From positions 186,001-250,000 of the forward strand of contig NZ_LGTQ01000006.1 of NCBI RefSeq assembly GCF_001306455.1: a stretch of DNA of 64,000 nucleotides, in the 5' to 3' direction. Both the position numbers and the translations under genes were made by a program. Below are positions 8,693 through 16,800 of the stretch, one piece after another. The DNA comes from Jiulongibacter sediminis (lineage in GTDB: Bacteria > Bacteroidota > Bacteroidia > Cytophagales > Spirosomataceae). Position 1 is the stretch's first letter. The number at the start of each line of letters is the position of its first letter. The notes under the pieces were generated by a model. The model did not search any database. It was given only the letters and a program-made list of their open reading frames with translations, and was not told the DNA's origin.

Positions 8693-9817
8693 ATGAAAAA
8701 GATATTAGCAGTTTTGGTGATGATGGTGGTAGGTGTAACCACTGCCACCGCTCAAAGATATTACGACGACAGGCACTTCTATGATGAGGAGTTTGACTGG
8801 CACTGGGATGTACGTGTAAGTATATCTGAAGGTGAGCAGAACGGTTTGCTTACCAACTGGGAGGCTAACCGCCTTTACAGAAAACTGGAGCGTATAGAAG
8901 AGAAGGAATATGACTATATGGCTGATGGTAACTACGACCGCTGGGAGCAGAATGACATCTGGGATGATGTGGTATGGCTAAACAGAAGGGTAGGTATTGA
9001 GCTTGCAGACTGGGATCGCAGATTCTATGGTTTTGGAAACGTGTATGTTGGCTTTAACTCGTACCCCTTCTGGTATAACAGATGGTATGTGAACGGTTGG
9101 GATTTCTACAGATACGACAGACTGGGCTGGGGAAGCTGGAGATATGGATATGTGCCAAGATACTATGTGCCTACCGTAAATGTGTTTGTACACACTAACA
9201 GGTTAAGGAATTACTACCATAACCATCAGGTGACGTATCATCATACAAATGAGCCGATAAGAGATCGAAACACTCGTGGAAACACAGTAGTACGTAGAGA
9301 TAGAACTGACCCTGCAAACAGAGTTACCAATAACTCGGCCCGTAGAAGCAGTACCTATAACTCGCCTAACACCCGCAGGTCTTATGAATCTGCAAGAAAT
9401 GGCTCGGCCAGCACAAGCTCACGCAGTGCACGGGAGTATAACAGACCTTCTACGAGAAGCTCAGCTCCGAATACCACCCGCTCGTACGGGAATAGCAACA
9501 ATAGAACCAGCAGCCCTTCAATGAGGTCATCTGGTAACAGCAGCAGATCTTCTTCTACTATGAGGACGGCTCCGAGCAGAAGCAGCTCGCCGAAATCATC
9601 GAGTATGAGAAGCAGTAGTCCGAGCAAAAGTAGCTCTGCGAGATCATCAAGCATGAGAAGCAGCAGTCCAAGCAGAAGCAGATCTTCGGCCGTAAGCCCG
9701 AGCAGAAGCAGCAGTCGCTCTTCAGCGAGTATGAGATCTTCTTCAGGGAGTAGCAGAAGCAGCTCTGCCAGCAGAAGCTCAGGTGGCAGCAGGTCATCAA
9801 GAAGTAGCAGAAACTAG
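8693..9817 (+). CDS. Exported protein with Tyr/Trp-rich domain and long Ser/Arg-rich tail
   Basis: 374 residues in three parts. Residues 1-20 are a signal peptide (MKKILAVLVMMVVGVTTATA). Residues 21-175 are rich in Trp, Tyr, Asp and Arg, with a helical EANRLYRKLERIEEKEYDYM segment that recalls small Bacteroidota exported proteins. Residues from about 190 to the end are a low-complexity Ser/Arg tail with many SSR, SPSKSS and MRSSS units, giving a strongly basic, presumably disordered C-terminus. The tail may bind nucleic acid, polysaccharide or lipopolysaccharide; that is speculation. A strong terminator follows. Frames opposite the tail are long only because of the repetition. Confidence 0.75.
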   Translation: MKKILAVLVMMVVGVTTATAQRYYDDRHFYDEEFDWHWDVRVSISEGEQNGLLTNWEANRLYRKLERIEEKEYDYMADGNYDRWEQNDIWDDVVWLNRRVGIELADWDRRFYGFGNVYVGFNSYPFWYNRWYVNGWDFYRYDRLGWGSWRYGYVPRYYVPTVNVFVHTNRLRNYYHNHQVTYHHTNEPIRDRNTRGNTVVRRDRTDPANRVTNNSARRSSTYNSPNTRRSYESARNGSASTSSRSAREYNRPSTRSSAPNTTRSYGNSNNRTSSPSMRSSGNSSRSSSTMRTAPSRSSSPKSSSMRSSSPSKSSSARSSSMRSSSPSRSRSSAVSPSRSSSRSSASMRSSSGSSRSSSASRSSGGSRSSRSSRN

Positions 9818-9843
9818 GGTTTAAGTAAAATATATAGGTTAGA

Positions 9844-9879
9844 AACCCCTCCTGATTTTCGGGAGGGGTTTTCTTTTTT
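9844..9879 (+). terminator. Rho-independent terminator
   Basis: AACCCCTCC, loop TGATTTTC, then GGGAGGGGTT followed by TTCTTTTTT. It lies 27 bases after the stop of the Ser/Arg-rich protein gene and should end its transcript. Confidence 0.9.
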
Positions 9880-9921
9880 GGTTTTGGTACTACGAAATCG
9901 GTTTTTCCTTACTCTACGAAC

Positions 9922-9954
9922 AGACCCCGGAGGTCTCCAAAACCTCCGGGGTCT
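9922..9954. repeat. REP-like palindrome 1
   Basis: AGACCCCGGAGGT (9922-9934) and its exact reverse complement ACCTCCGGGGTCT (9942-9954) flank a 7-base loop. First of three palindromes of similar design around the RAYT gene. Confidence 0.75.
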
Positions 9955-10014
9955 ACTTAGCGAAGAATCGGTTACGTAAGGAATTGTTTTGATTTCTCCT
10001 TTTTTCGTTGAATC

Positions 10015-10047
10015 AAACCTCAGAGATCTTCAAGACCTCTGAGGTTT
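10015..10047. repeat. REP-like palindrome 2
   Basis: AAACCTCAGAG (10015-10025) pairs exactly with CTCTGAGGTTT (10037-10047); the centre TCTTCAAGA extends the pairing after one mismatch. It is the same 33-base length as units 1, 3 and 4 and lies 68 bases before the RAYT start. Confidence 0.78.
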
Positions 10048-10115
10048 CGTCATCTAAGAAATAGAATTTCGTTCAAATTAAGTTTAATTTCAACCTACTA
10101 TTAATCAACGCAATA

Positions 10116-10739
10116 ATGGAATCCAAACAACCACTATTATCAGGTGTATTTTATCATATCTATAACCGCGGAAACGGCGGATGCGACATCTTTTTTGAGG
10201 AAAAGAACTATACCTACTTTCTTCACCTTTGGGATAAACATGTAGAGCCCATCGCTGAGACTTTTGCGTACTGCCTGATGAAAAATCATTTTCATGTGTT
10301 GATCAGAATTCGGGAGGAGGCCGTTATCCATAAACTGATGGAAGCCAAAAACTCAAAACAAACCTTGACCTATTTCTGCTCTCAGCAATTCTCTAATTGC
10401 TTTAACGCCTATGCTAAAGGAGTCAATAAGGCATACCACCTAACAGGAAGTTTGTTTGAGAGCCGGTTTGAAAGAAAGACAATCAAAAACAAGCGATACC
10501 TGCTTAACCTTATCACCTACATCCATCAAAATCCTCAAAAGCATGGCTTTACGGAAGATTTCAGGTTTTACCCTCATTCCTCTTATCAAAGTCATTTATC
10601 TGAGAAGCAATCCAAACTTATGCGGGCCACTATTCATCAATTGTTCGGTTCAAAAGAAGATTTTCTAAAGCAACAGGAAGCCAAACCATTTAAAAACAGC
10701 GAGTTTGAGGACTTGGTGATAGAGAAGATCGTGGAGTGA
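10116..10739 (+). CDS. REP-associated tyrosine transposase (RAYT, IS200/IS605-like Y1 transposase)
   Basis: A 207-residue single-domain HUH nuclease of Transposase_17/Y1 type. The opening GVFYHIYNRGNGG, the HUH metal site in CLMKNHFHVLIRI (HFH, residues about 54-56) and the YIHQNPQKHG stretch that carries the candidate catalytic Tyr are all present, and the end HSSYQSHL matches the family. RAYTs cut and join single-stranded REP palindromes and are thought to spread them. Matching palindromes lie on both sides (9922-9954, 10015-10047, 10764-10796) and a fourth lies at 51307-51339, which supports the link. The gene looks intact; a 33-base unit ends 68 bases before its ATG. Confidence 0.9.
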   Translation: MESKQPLLSGVFYHIYNRGNGGCDIFFEEKNYTYFLHLWDKHVEPIAETFAYCLMKNHFHVLIRIREEAVIHKLMEAKNSKQTLTYFCSQQFSNCFNAYAKGVNKAYHLTGSLFESRFERKTIKNKRYLLNLITYIHQNPQKHGFTEDFRFYPHSSYQSHLSEKQSKLMRATIHQLFGSKEDFLKQQEAKPFKNSEFEDLVIEKIVE

Positions 10740-10763
10740 TGGATTTCCGTTTTCCGAATAATC

Positions 10764-10796
10764 AAACCTTCGAGGTCTTGAAGACCTCGAAGGTTT
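10764..10796. repeat. REP-like palindrome 3
   Basis: AAACCTTCGAGGTCTT (10764-10779), one central G, then its exact reverse complement AAGACCTCGAAGGTTT (10781-10796). It starts 24 bases after the RAYT stop and shares the core GGTCTTGAAGACC with unit 4. Confidence 0.85.
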
Positions 10797-10928
10797 CGCT
10801 GACGAGAAAAGAATGAATCCCCTCCCTTTTCGTCTCCCCTGACTTCCCTTTCATCGAATAGAATAACCGTAACTGGTAATTGTCACGATTTTGGATTTAC
10901 TTTTAAAGATAATCCTGATGATAAAAGC

Positions 10929-11447
10929 ATGAAAAGACGAGCTTTACTCAAAAATCTGGCTCTGGGTACAGGGGCAGCCATGACACTTCCCGGCTGGGCA
11001 TATGGCTGGCAGGCTGGTCAGGTGAGGCCTTCAGGTAGATTTACTCCTGCTGAGGGAAGTCTTATTCGGTCAGTCGCTGATACGTTCATCCCCGAGGGAC
11101 TAAACGAACCCGGAGCCGTATCGCTGGGTGTTGATCAATTCATGGATCGCCTGTTTGCCGACTGTTATGAATTAGAAGACCTCGCTCGCGTCAAGACCGG
11201 TCTGAAAGACTTGGATACCTATGCACGGAAGGTTTACGCTCAAACTTTCTCAGAATGTAATCAGGGACAAAGAGAAAGTATTCTGATGGCCTTTTCAAGT
11301 CCATCTGATGAAGAGAAAGCCTGGCTTTACGATACGCTGCGACGTGAAACTATCAGGGGCTATACGACATCAGAGTACGTCATGGTAAACCATTATGATT
11401 ACGTCATGGCCCCTGGATTTTTCGACGGGTGTGTTGATGTAATATAG
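10929..11447 (+). CDS. Gluconate 2-dehydrogenase subunit 3 family protein
   Basis: A 172-residue protein that starts with MKRRALLKNLALGTGAAMTLPG, a twin-arginine-like export signal. The rest matches gluconate_2-dh3: TPAEGSLIRSVADTFIPE, GVDQFMDRLFADCY and an MVNHYDYVMAPGFFDGCVDV end. In known enzymes this small subunit partners a GMC flavoprotein and is co-exported with it. The GMC gene follows after 45 bases, as expected. The pair resembles glucoside 3-dehydrogenases and gluconate or fructose dehydrogenases; the cytochrome subunit is not adjacent, although a cytochrome c protein occurs at 5648-7318. Confidence 0.88.
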   Translation: MKRRALLKNLALGTGAAMTLPGWAYGWQAGQVRPSGRFTPAEGSLIRSVADTFIPEGLNEPGAVSLGVDQFMDRLFADCYELEDLARVKTGLKDLDTYARKVYAQTFSECNQGQRESILMAFSSPSDEEKAWLYDTLRRETIRGYTTSEYVMVNHYDYVMAPGFFDGCVDVI

Positions 11448-11492
11448 TTTTCGGCCATGAGTTTTGAGTTTATTAAACTTGCCAACATTTAA

Positions 11493-13199
11493 ATGTCAAA
11501 TCTTAATCTTAACATAAAGAAAAAGAACACCTACGATGCCATCGTGATCGGCTCCGGAGCCAGTGGTGGCTGGGCCGCTAAAGAGCTGTGCGACAGAGGC
11601 CTGAAAACGCTTGTGCTCGAACGCGGCCGGGGAGTAAAACATATCACCGATTACCCCACGGCCTCCAAAGCCCCATGGGATTTTGAATACCGGGGTGATC
11701 TTACCCGTGAACAAAAAGAAGACTTTAAAAACGCCCGTTTCATGCGTGCCGAAACTTTTCATTGGGCTATTCCAGATGATGAACAGCCTGTGGTTTATGA
11801 AAAGCCTTTCAGATGGGTACGTGGGTATCATGAAGGTGGAAAATCATTGCTCTGGGCACGACAAACCCAACGCTGGTCTGACTACGACTTTGAAGGGCCT
11901 GCCCGTGACGACTTTGCGGTCGACTGGCCCATTCGTTATAAAGATGTAGAGCCCTGGTATGATCATGTTGAGAAGTTTGCAGGCATTGCAGGCTTCAATG
12001 ATAACCTTGACGCCTTGCCTAACAGCATTGTTCAGCCCGGCTGGGATCTCAATTGCCTGGAGCAGCATTTCAAAGAAACCATTGAAAAAGAATATGATGA
12101 CCGTTTTCTCATCTTTGGACGCTGTGCTCATCTCACCGACCCCCAGAAAATTCATCAAGAACAGGGCCGTACCCGTTGCTTGAGCCAGCGACAGTGTAAT
12201 CGCGGCTGTATTTACGGAGGCTTTTTCAGCAGCAATGCCAGTACCTTGCCCTGGGCAGCGAAAACCGGAAACCTGACTCTCCGCCCTCATTCGGTGGTTC
12301 ATTCTGTCATCTATGACGACCGCAAAGAGAAAGCCACCGGTGTACGGATCATCGACGCCAACAGCAAGGAAATGGTGGAATTTTACGCCAAAGTCATTTT
12401 TGTCAATGGCTCGGCCATCAACTCAACTGCCATCTTGCTGAACTCCACCTCAAAGCGTTTCCCGAATGGACTCGGCAATGACAGCGGAGTTTTGGGCAAA
12501 TACATTGCCTGGCACAATTACCGTGGCCGTGTCTCAGCCAAACACCCCGGTTTTCTGGATAAAAAAACGGCCGGAGCCCACCCCAGTCATTCATATATTC
12601 CGCGGTTTAGAAACCTGTACAAGCATGATCAGAACTTCCTGCGAGGCTACGCCACCGGCATTGGCGGCGGCCGTGGAAGTTACAGTTCCAGAGATGGAAT
12701 AGGTGATCAGCTGCGTGAAAATCTACTGAGTCGTCAGCTTGGTGGCTGGGGTCTTTCTGCCTGGATGATGGGCGAAACCATCCCGGTGGAGGAAAACCAT
12801 ATCCGGCTTCATGATACATTGAAAGACAAATACGGTATTCCGCAGATCGTGTTCTCCTGCGATTGGCAGGAAAACGATGACCGCATGGTGGAAGATTTCA
12901 TGACCGAAATTCCGAAAATGATGGAAATGGCCGGCTGCACCGATATAAAAGCCAGCGATTCGCATCATCCACCGGGGTCTGATATTCATGAAATGGGCGG
13001 CGTACGGATGGGCAAAGACCCGAAAACCTCCATGTTGGATGCCAACCACGCCCTGCACGCCTGTAAAAACGTGTACGTGACCGATGGAGCCTGTATGACC
13101 TCCACCGGTACTCAAAACCCAACACTCACCTACATGATGTTTGCCGCCCGTGCAGCCAACCATGCAGTAGATGAGTTGAACAGGAAGAATTTAAGATAA
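11493..13199 (+). CDS. GMC-family FAD-dependent oxidoreductase (sugar dehydrogenase large subunit)
   Basis: A 568-residue flavoprotein. The dinucleotide-binding motif AIVIGSGASGGWAAKEL lies at residues 16-32. The C-terminal GMC signature is present as SDIHEMGGVRMGKDPK and YVTDGACMTSTGTQNPTLTYM, which carries the active-site region before the second FAD contact. A cysteine-rich stretch, RCLSQRQCNRGCIYGG (about residues 229-244), is typical of the gluconate/glucoside dehydrogenase branch. It should oxidise a sugar hydroxyl and be exported as a complex with the Tat-signal small subunit upstream. With the isomerase/epimerase downstream, oxidation at C3 of a sugar or glycoside is the most plausible reaction. 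Confidence 0.9.
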   Translation: MSNLNLNIKKKNTYDAIVIGSGASGGWAAKELCDRGLKTLVLERGRGVKHITDYPTASKAPWDFEYRGDLTREQKEDFKNARFMRAETFHWAIPDDEQPVVYEKPFRWVRGYHEGGKSLLWARQTQRWSDYDFEGPARDDFAVDWPIRYKDVEPWYDHVEKFAGIAGFNDNLDALPNSIVQPGWDLNCLEQHFKETIEKEYDDRFLIFGRCAHLTDPQKIHQEQGRTRCLSQRQCNRGCIYGGFFSSNASTLPWAAKTGNLTLRPHSVVHSVIYDDRKEKATGVRIIDANSKEMVEFYAKVIFVNGSAINSTAILLNSTSKRFPNGLGNDSGVLGKYIAWHNYRGRVSAKHPGFLDKKTAGAHPSHSYIPRFRNLYKHDQNFLRGYATGIGGGRGSYSSRDGIGDQLRENLLSRQLGGWGLSAWMMGETIPVEENHIRLHDTLKDKYGIPQIVFSCDWQENDDRMVEDFMTEIPKMMEMAGCTDIKASDSHHPPGSDIHEMGGVRMGKDPKTSMLDANHALHACKNVYVTDGACMTSTGTQNPTLTYMMFAARAANHAVDELNRKNLR

Positions 13200-13228
13200 A
13201 ATGAGGGTCTCGTGCGGAAGGCCGCCCC

Positions 13229-13269
13229 CTCCGCTCGGACTGACATACGTATTGTCAGTCCGAGCGGAG
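13229..13269. repeat. 17-bp perfect inverted repeat in the sugar operon
   Basis: CTCCGCTCGGACTGACA (13229-13245) and TGTCAGTCCGAGCGGAG (13253-13269) are exact reverse complements around a 7-base loop; GAGGGTCTCG and CGAGGACCTC extend the symmetry outward imperfectly. There is no U-tract after it, so it looks like a dispersed REP-type hairpin in the spacer rather than a terminator, and it may affect mRNA stability between the GMC and isomerase genes. Confidence 0.8.
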
Positions 13270-13322
13270 TCGAGGACCTCTAACAAGCACCAAATTAAAA
13301 GAACATTATTAACCAAACCCAT

Positions 13323-14210
13323 ATGGAAAAAATAACCCTATCTCTCCTGGCTTTAACAGCCTTTTTGACGTTCTCCTGCAGTTCGTCCTCTGAAGAAAAC
13401 GCCGAAGAAAAAGACCCGCTTTTTACAGCACCTCTGGGTGTGCAGGCTTATACTTTCCGGCATCAGTTTGCTGACAGCACCTGGACTACCGAGGCTATTC
13501 TGGACACCATTGCCGCTCTGGGCTTTACAGAATATGAAACCGGAGCTCCCCGTGGTATCTCACCTGAAGATTACAAACAAATGTGTGCCGATCGGGGCCT
13601 GCAGATTGTCTCAACAGGTGGTAGTTTTGAGCAGTTTGAAAACGACCCGCAGGCCGTGGCCGATAACGCCAAAGCTTTGGGAGCCAATTTTGTGATGTGT
13701 GCCTGGGTGCCTCATAAAGATGGCTTTGATTTTGAAGAAGCAAAGAAAGCCGTGGAAGTTTTCAATGCCGCCGGCAAAGTTCTCGCCGAAAACGGTCTGA
13801 CTTTCTGCTACCACCCTCATGGTTACGAGTTTGGTCCTAACCCCGAAGGCGAGGGCAACTTGCTGGATTATATCATCCAGAATACCGATCCTGAATATGT
13901 TTCTTTTGAGCTGGATGTGCTCTGGGCTCTTCATGGCGGCGGTGGCACTGCTCCGGAAGACCTGCTGAAAAAATACGGCAAGCGTTTCAAGCTGATGCAC
14001 GTGAAAGACCTCAAAAAAGGCATTGTGGGTGACGGCACGGGAGGTACTCCAGCCGAAAACGATGTGCCGGTAGGCGAAGGTCAGGGCAACTGGCCTGAAA
14101 TCCTGAAGCTTTCCAAAGAAATTGGCATCGCTCATTACTTCATTGAAGACGAAAGTGACCATGAGTTTGAGAACATTCCAAAGAGTTTGGAATACCTCAA
14201 AAGCCTTTAA
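13323..14210 (+). CDS. Sugar phosphate isomerase/epimerase-family TIM-barrel lipoprotein
   Basis: 295 residues. The N-terminus MEKITLSLLALTAFLTFSCSSS has a lipobox (FSC at residue 19), so it is an exported lipoprotein. The mature part is an AP-endonuclease-2-type TIM barrel: GVQAYTFRHQF opens it, GFTEYETGAP, FCYHPHGYEF, FELDVLWALHGG, MHVKDLKKG and HYFIEDES follow, with His, Glu and Asp in the usual metal-ligand positions. Exported members of this family in Bacteroidota act beside GMC dehydrogenases and are linked to 3-keto-sugar or glycoside conversion. It is the third gene of the operon and the TolB-like gene follows it after 52 bases. Confidence 0.85.
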   Translation: MEKITLSLLALTAFLTFSCSSSSEENAEEKDPLFTAPLGVQAYTFRHQFADSTWTTEAILDTIAALGFTEYETGAPRGISPEDYKQMCADRGLQIVSTGGSFEQFENDPQAVADNAKALGANFVMCAWVPHKDGFDFEEAKKAVEVFNAAGKVLAENGLTFCYHPHGYEFGPNPEGEGNLLDYIIQNTDPEYVSFELDVLWALHGGGGTAPEDLLKKYGKRFKLMHVKDLKKGIVGDGTGGTPAENDVPVGEGQGNWPEILKLSKEIGIAHYFIEDESDHEFENIPKSLEYLKSL

Positions 14211-14217
14211 AAAGGAC

Positions 14218-14244
14218 AGGTCAGGCTTCTGAGAAGTCTGACCT
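14218..14244. repeat. Short intergenic hairpin
   Basis: AGGTCAG (14218-14224) and CTGACCT (14238-14244) pair, with GCTTCT/AGAAG extending the stem inward. No T-run follows, so it is unlikely to be a full terminator; it may be an attenuator or RNA-stability stem between the isomerase and propeller genes. Confidence 0.5.
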
Positions 14245-14262
14245 TAATTCAACCCTACCTAA

Positions 14263-15756
14263 ATGAAAACTTTACTAACGGCCCTTCTGATCACCACTTC
14301 AGTAATTGCACAGGCACAATTGGGCATTTTTAACGAAACCGCAGATATCGGTAGCCCTAAATTTCAAGGATCAGCTCAGTATGATGCACGTTTTGGAGAA
14401 TACCAGCTCACCGGTGGTGGTACCAATGTTTGGAGCAGTCATGACGAGTTTCGGTTTGTCTATAAAAAAATTAAAGGCGATTTCATCTTTAACGCCGAAA
14501 CTCGCTTATTGGGCCGAGGAACCGATGGTCACCGAAAAGGTGGCCTGATGGTAAGAGCCGAACTTTCAGACGATGCCCAAATGGCCACCGCAGTTACTCA
14601 TGGCGACCTGCTTTCCGGTTTCCAGTACAGGCCAGCCAAAGGCTCAGAAGTAGTTTCGAAGATGTCAGAGATTACACAGGCCGATATTCTTCAACTGGAG
14701 CGGCATGGCAATACCTTTACGGTAAAGATTGCCCAAAAAGGTGATACCCTTTCCACTGTTTCTACTGCCGAGATAGCAATGCCAGGTGAGCTGTATATCG
14801 GGCTTTTTGTCTGTGCTCATCATGCCGAACAGCTGGAAGACGCCAGCTTTCACAATGTGCGAATCTACCGCCCTGCACCCGATGATTTCAGGCCTTACCG
14901 TGACTATATCGGTAGCCATATCGAAATGTTGGATGTCTTTACAGAGCAACGCGATATACTGTATTCTGAAAAAGGCTCTTTACAGGCCCCCAACTGGATT
15001 CCTGACAACTCCGGCTTCATCTATAATGCTGATGGACTGATCTACAAACTAAAGTTTGGACAAACAAAACCTGAGGTTATTAATACCGATTTTGCCACCA
15101 GAAACAATAACGACCATGTGATCTCCTGGGGTGGTGAGATGCTTGGTATCAGCAGTAGTAGTGGCGAGCAGGAGTACGGTTCTTTAATTTATACCTTACC
15201 CTTTGCCGGAGGAGTGCCTAAACGCATTACGCCCACCGGCCCTTCTTATTTTCACGGATGGAGCCCCGATAACCGGTGGCTCACCTACACCGCACGCCGA
15301 AACGGACAATGGGACGTCTATAAATGCAAAGCCGATGGCAGCGAGCCGGAGATCAACCTGACCAATAATGAAAAATACGACGATGGCTCAGAGTACAGTC
15401 CTGATGGCCAATACATCTACTTTAACTCGGTACGTACCGGCCACATGCAGTTATGGCGGATGAAACCCGACGGCAGCGAGCAAACTCAGCTGACTTTTGA
15501 AGAAAACATGAACAGCTGGTTTCCGCATATTTCGCCGGATGGCCGCTGGATAGCCTTCATCAGCTATGGCGATGACATAGAGCCCGGTGATCACCCGTTT
15601 TATAAGCATGTGACCTTACGACTGATGCCGACGGACCTCTCAGCTCCGCCAAGGGTCATCGCCTACCTTTATGGCGGCCAGGGCACCATCAACACCCCCA
15701 GCTGGAGCCCCGATAGCCGAAAGATCTTATTTGTGAGCAATACGATTATTGAATAA
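14263..15756 (+). CDS. Exported TolB-like beta-propeller protein with N-terminal lectin-like domain
   Basis: 497 residues. A signal peptide (MKTLLTALLITTSVIAQAQ) is followed by a jelly-roll-like domain up to about residue 210 (GDFIFNAETRLLGRGTDGHRKGGLMVRAEL). A TolB/PD40 propeller then follows, with blades such as GWSPDNRWLTYTARRNGQWDVY, YSPDGQYIYFNSVRTGHMQLWRM and ISPDGRWIAFISYG. Proteins of this type are often labelled TolR or TolB but are not Tol-Pal components; they probably bind carbohydrate or protein ligands in the periplasm. It is the last gene of the sugar-oxidation operon, before the A+T-rich accessory island begins at about 15800. Confidence 0.82.
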   Translation: MKTLLTALLITTSVIAQAQLGIFNETADIGSPKFQGSAQYDARFGEYQLTGGGTNVWSSHDEFRFVYKKIKGDFIFNAETRLLGRGTDGHRKGGLMVRAELSDDAQMATAVTHGDLLSGFQYRPAKGSEVVSKMSEITQADILQLERHGNTFTVKIAQKGDTLSTVSTAEIAMPGELYIGLFVCAHHAEQLEDASFHNVRIYRPAPDDFRPYRDYIGSHIEMLDVFTEQRDILYSEKGSLQAPNWIPDNSGFIYNADGLIYKLKFGQTKPEVINTDFATRNNNDHVISWGGEMLGISSSSGEQEYGSLIYTLPFAGGVPKRITPTGPSYFHGWSPDNRWLTYTARRNGQWDVYKCKADGSEPEINLTNNEKYDDGSEYSPDGQYIYFNSVRTGHMQLWRMKPDGSEQTQLTFEENMNSWFPHISPDGRWIAFISYGDDIEPGDHPFYKHVTLRLMPTDLSAPPRVIAYLYGGQGTINTPSWSPDSRKILFVSNTIIE

Positions 15757-15813
15757 AGAAAACATACAACCCAACTACAAATCCAACGCCCCTGAAGTAC
15801 GGAGCTTTTTGGT

Positions 15814-15821
15814 TAGATTTG
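15814..15821 (+). promoter_or_regulatory. -7 promoter box of the nucleotide-modification island
   Basis: TAGATTTG matches TAnnTTTG and lies 16 bases before the ATG of the thymidylate-synthase-like gene. It would give a very short leader and suggests that the island has its own promoter. No good -33 TTTG is visible at the right spacing. Confidence 0.45.
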
Positions 15822-15837
15822 ATAAAATATTCACGCT

Positions 15838-16800
15838 ATGATTTCCATACAAGAGGAAACCTTGGACGACTTACTCCAAGAAACTTATAATGCATTATTA
15901 AACCATAAAGTTAATTATGAGGCTCATAAAGGAGTTGTCTCTTATGAAATATTGGGGGCTTCCTTATGTCTTAAAAACCCGCGATCTCGTTTAAGCTCTT
16001 CCTACAATAAGAAAATGATATTCAGTGGCCTAGGCGAACTATTTTGGTATTTTACAGGAGATAATAAACTAGACTTTATTTCACATTATATTAAACGTTA
16101 TGAGAAATATTCTGACACCAATGAATTAGGGGAAAAATATATTCATGGAGGTTACGGCCCTAGAATTTTTGGGAATGAGCATCTTAGTTTAATAATCTCA
16201 AAACTGAAAAAGAAGCCAACTACGAGAAAAGCAGTAATCCAGCTATTTGAAAATGATGACTTACTAGAAGAATACGAGGATATACCATGTACTTTAACTC
16301 TTCACTTTATTATTCGTAACAATAAGTTGTTCTTATTTGTTAATATGAGGTCAAACGATGCTTTTAGGGGATTACCACATGATATTTTCTGCTTCACTAT
16401 GCTTCAGGAAATGGTGAGTTCTATTCTAGGAGTGGAATTAGGAGAATATTATCATTATGTATCAAGTCTTCATATCTATAAGAAAGATTTAGCCAAGGTT
16501 ATAAGTTATCAAAATGAAGGTTATTTTATAAAGGAACAAATGAAGGAATTACCTCCTAATTTTGAACTTTCAACTCTCGATAAGCTGATTAATGCGGAAG
16601 ATAAAATTCGAGATGGAGGTCACGAAACCGTTTTGAAATATCAGTCAGAATTTGATGAATACTGGTTTGACATTCTATTACTGTTATCAATTTTTAATTG
16701 TTGGAAAAAAGGCGAGATTCAAGAGGCTAAGATGTTAAATATGAACATGAGAAGTAAAGCGTTTAGAACTTACGTTGATGAAAAATTGAAAGATGTCTGA
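15838..16800 (+). CDS. Thymidylate synthase-family pyrimidine (hydroxy)methylase, dCMP-type Asp signature
   Basis: A 320-residue ThyA-fold protein. Aligned by eye to E. coli ThyA it matches without gaps at an offset of 5: catalytic Cys151 (C146), Arg171 and Ser172 (R166, S167), Asp174 (D169), His212 and Tyr214 (H207, Y209), and the GELFWYFTGDN folate-site helix. The notable difference is LPHD, with Asp182 in place of Asn177. That Asn selects dUMP; Asp is the residue of T4 dCMP hydroxymethylase. The His after the catalytic Cys is Thr. It therefore looks like a dCMP (or CMP) methylase or hydroxymethylase rather than the housekeeping enzyme. Its stop overlaps the next start by 8 bases (ATGTCTGA). 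Confidence 0.85.
   Translation: MISIQEETLDDLLQETYNALLNHKVNYEAHKGVVSYEILGASLCLKNPRSRLSSSYNKKMIFSGLGELFWYFTGDNKLDFISHYIKRYEKYSDTNELGEKYIHGGYGPRIFGNEHLSLIISKLKKKPTTRKAVIQLFENDDLLEEYEDIPCTLTLHFIIRNNKLFLFVNMRSNDAFRGLPHDIFCFTMLQEMVSSILGVELGEYYHYVSSLHIYKKDLAKVISYQNEGYFIKEQMKELPPNFELSTLDKLINAEDKIRDGGHETVLKYQSEFDEYWFDILLLLSIFNCWKKGEIQEAKMLNMNMRSKAFRTYVDEKLKDV

Noticed and set aside
9382-9800. Long minus-strand open frames opposite the Ser/Arg-rich tail
   Set aside because: They are Leu/Asp- and Cys/Ser-rich mirror images of the low-complexity repeat; no start signals or family resemblance.
11844-13163. Several long minus-strand open frames inside the GMC gene
   Set aside because: The GMC reading on the plus strand is fully supported by motifs; the opposite frames show no recognisable domains and arise from GC-rich codon use.
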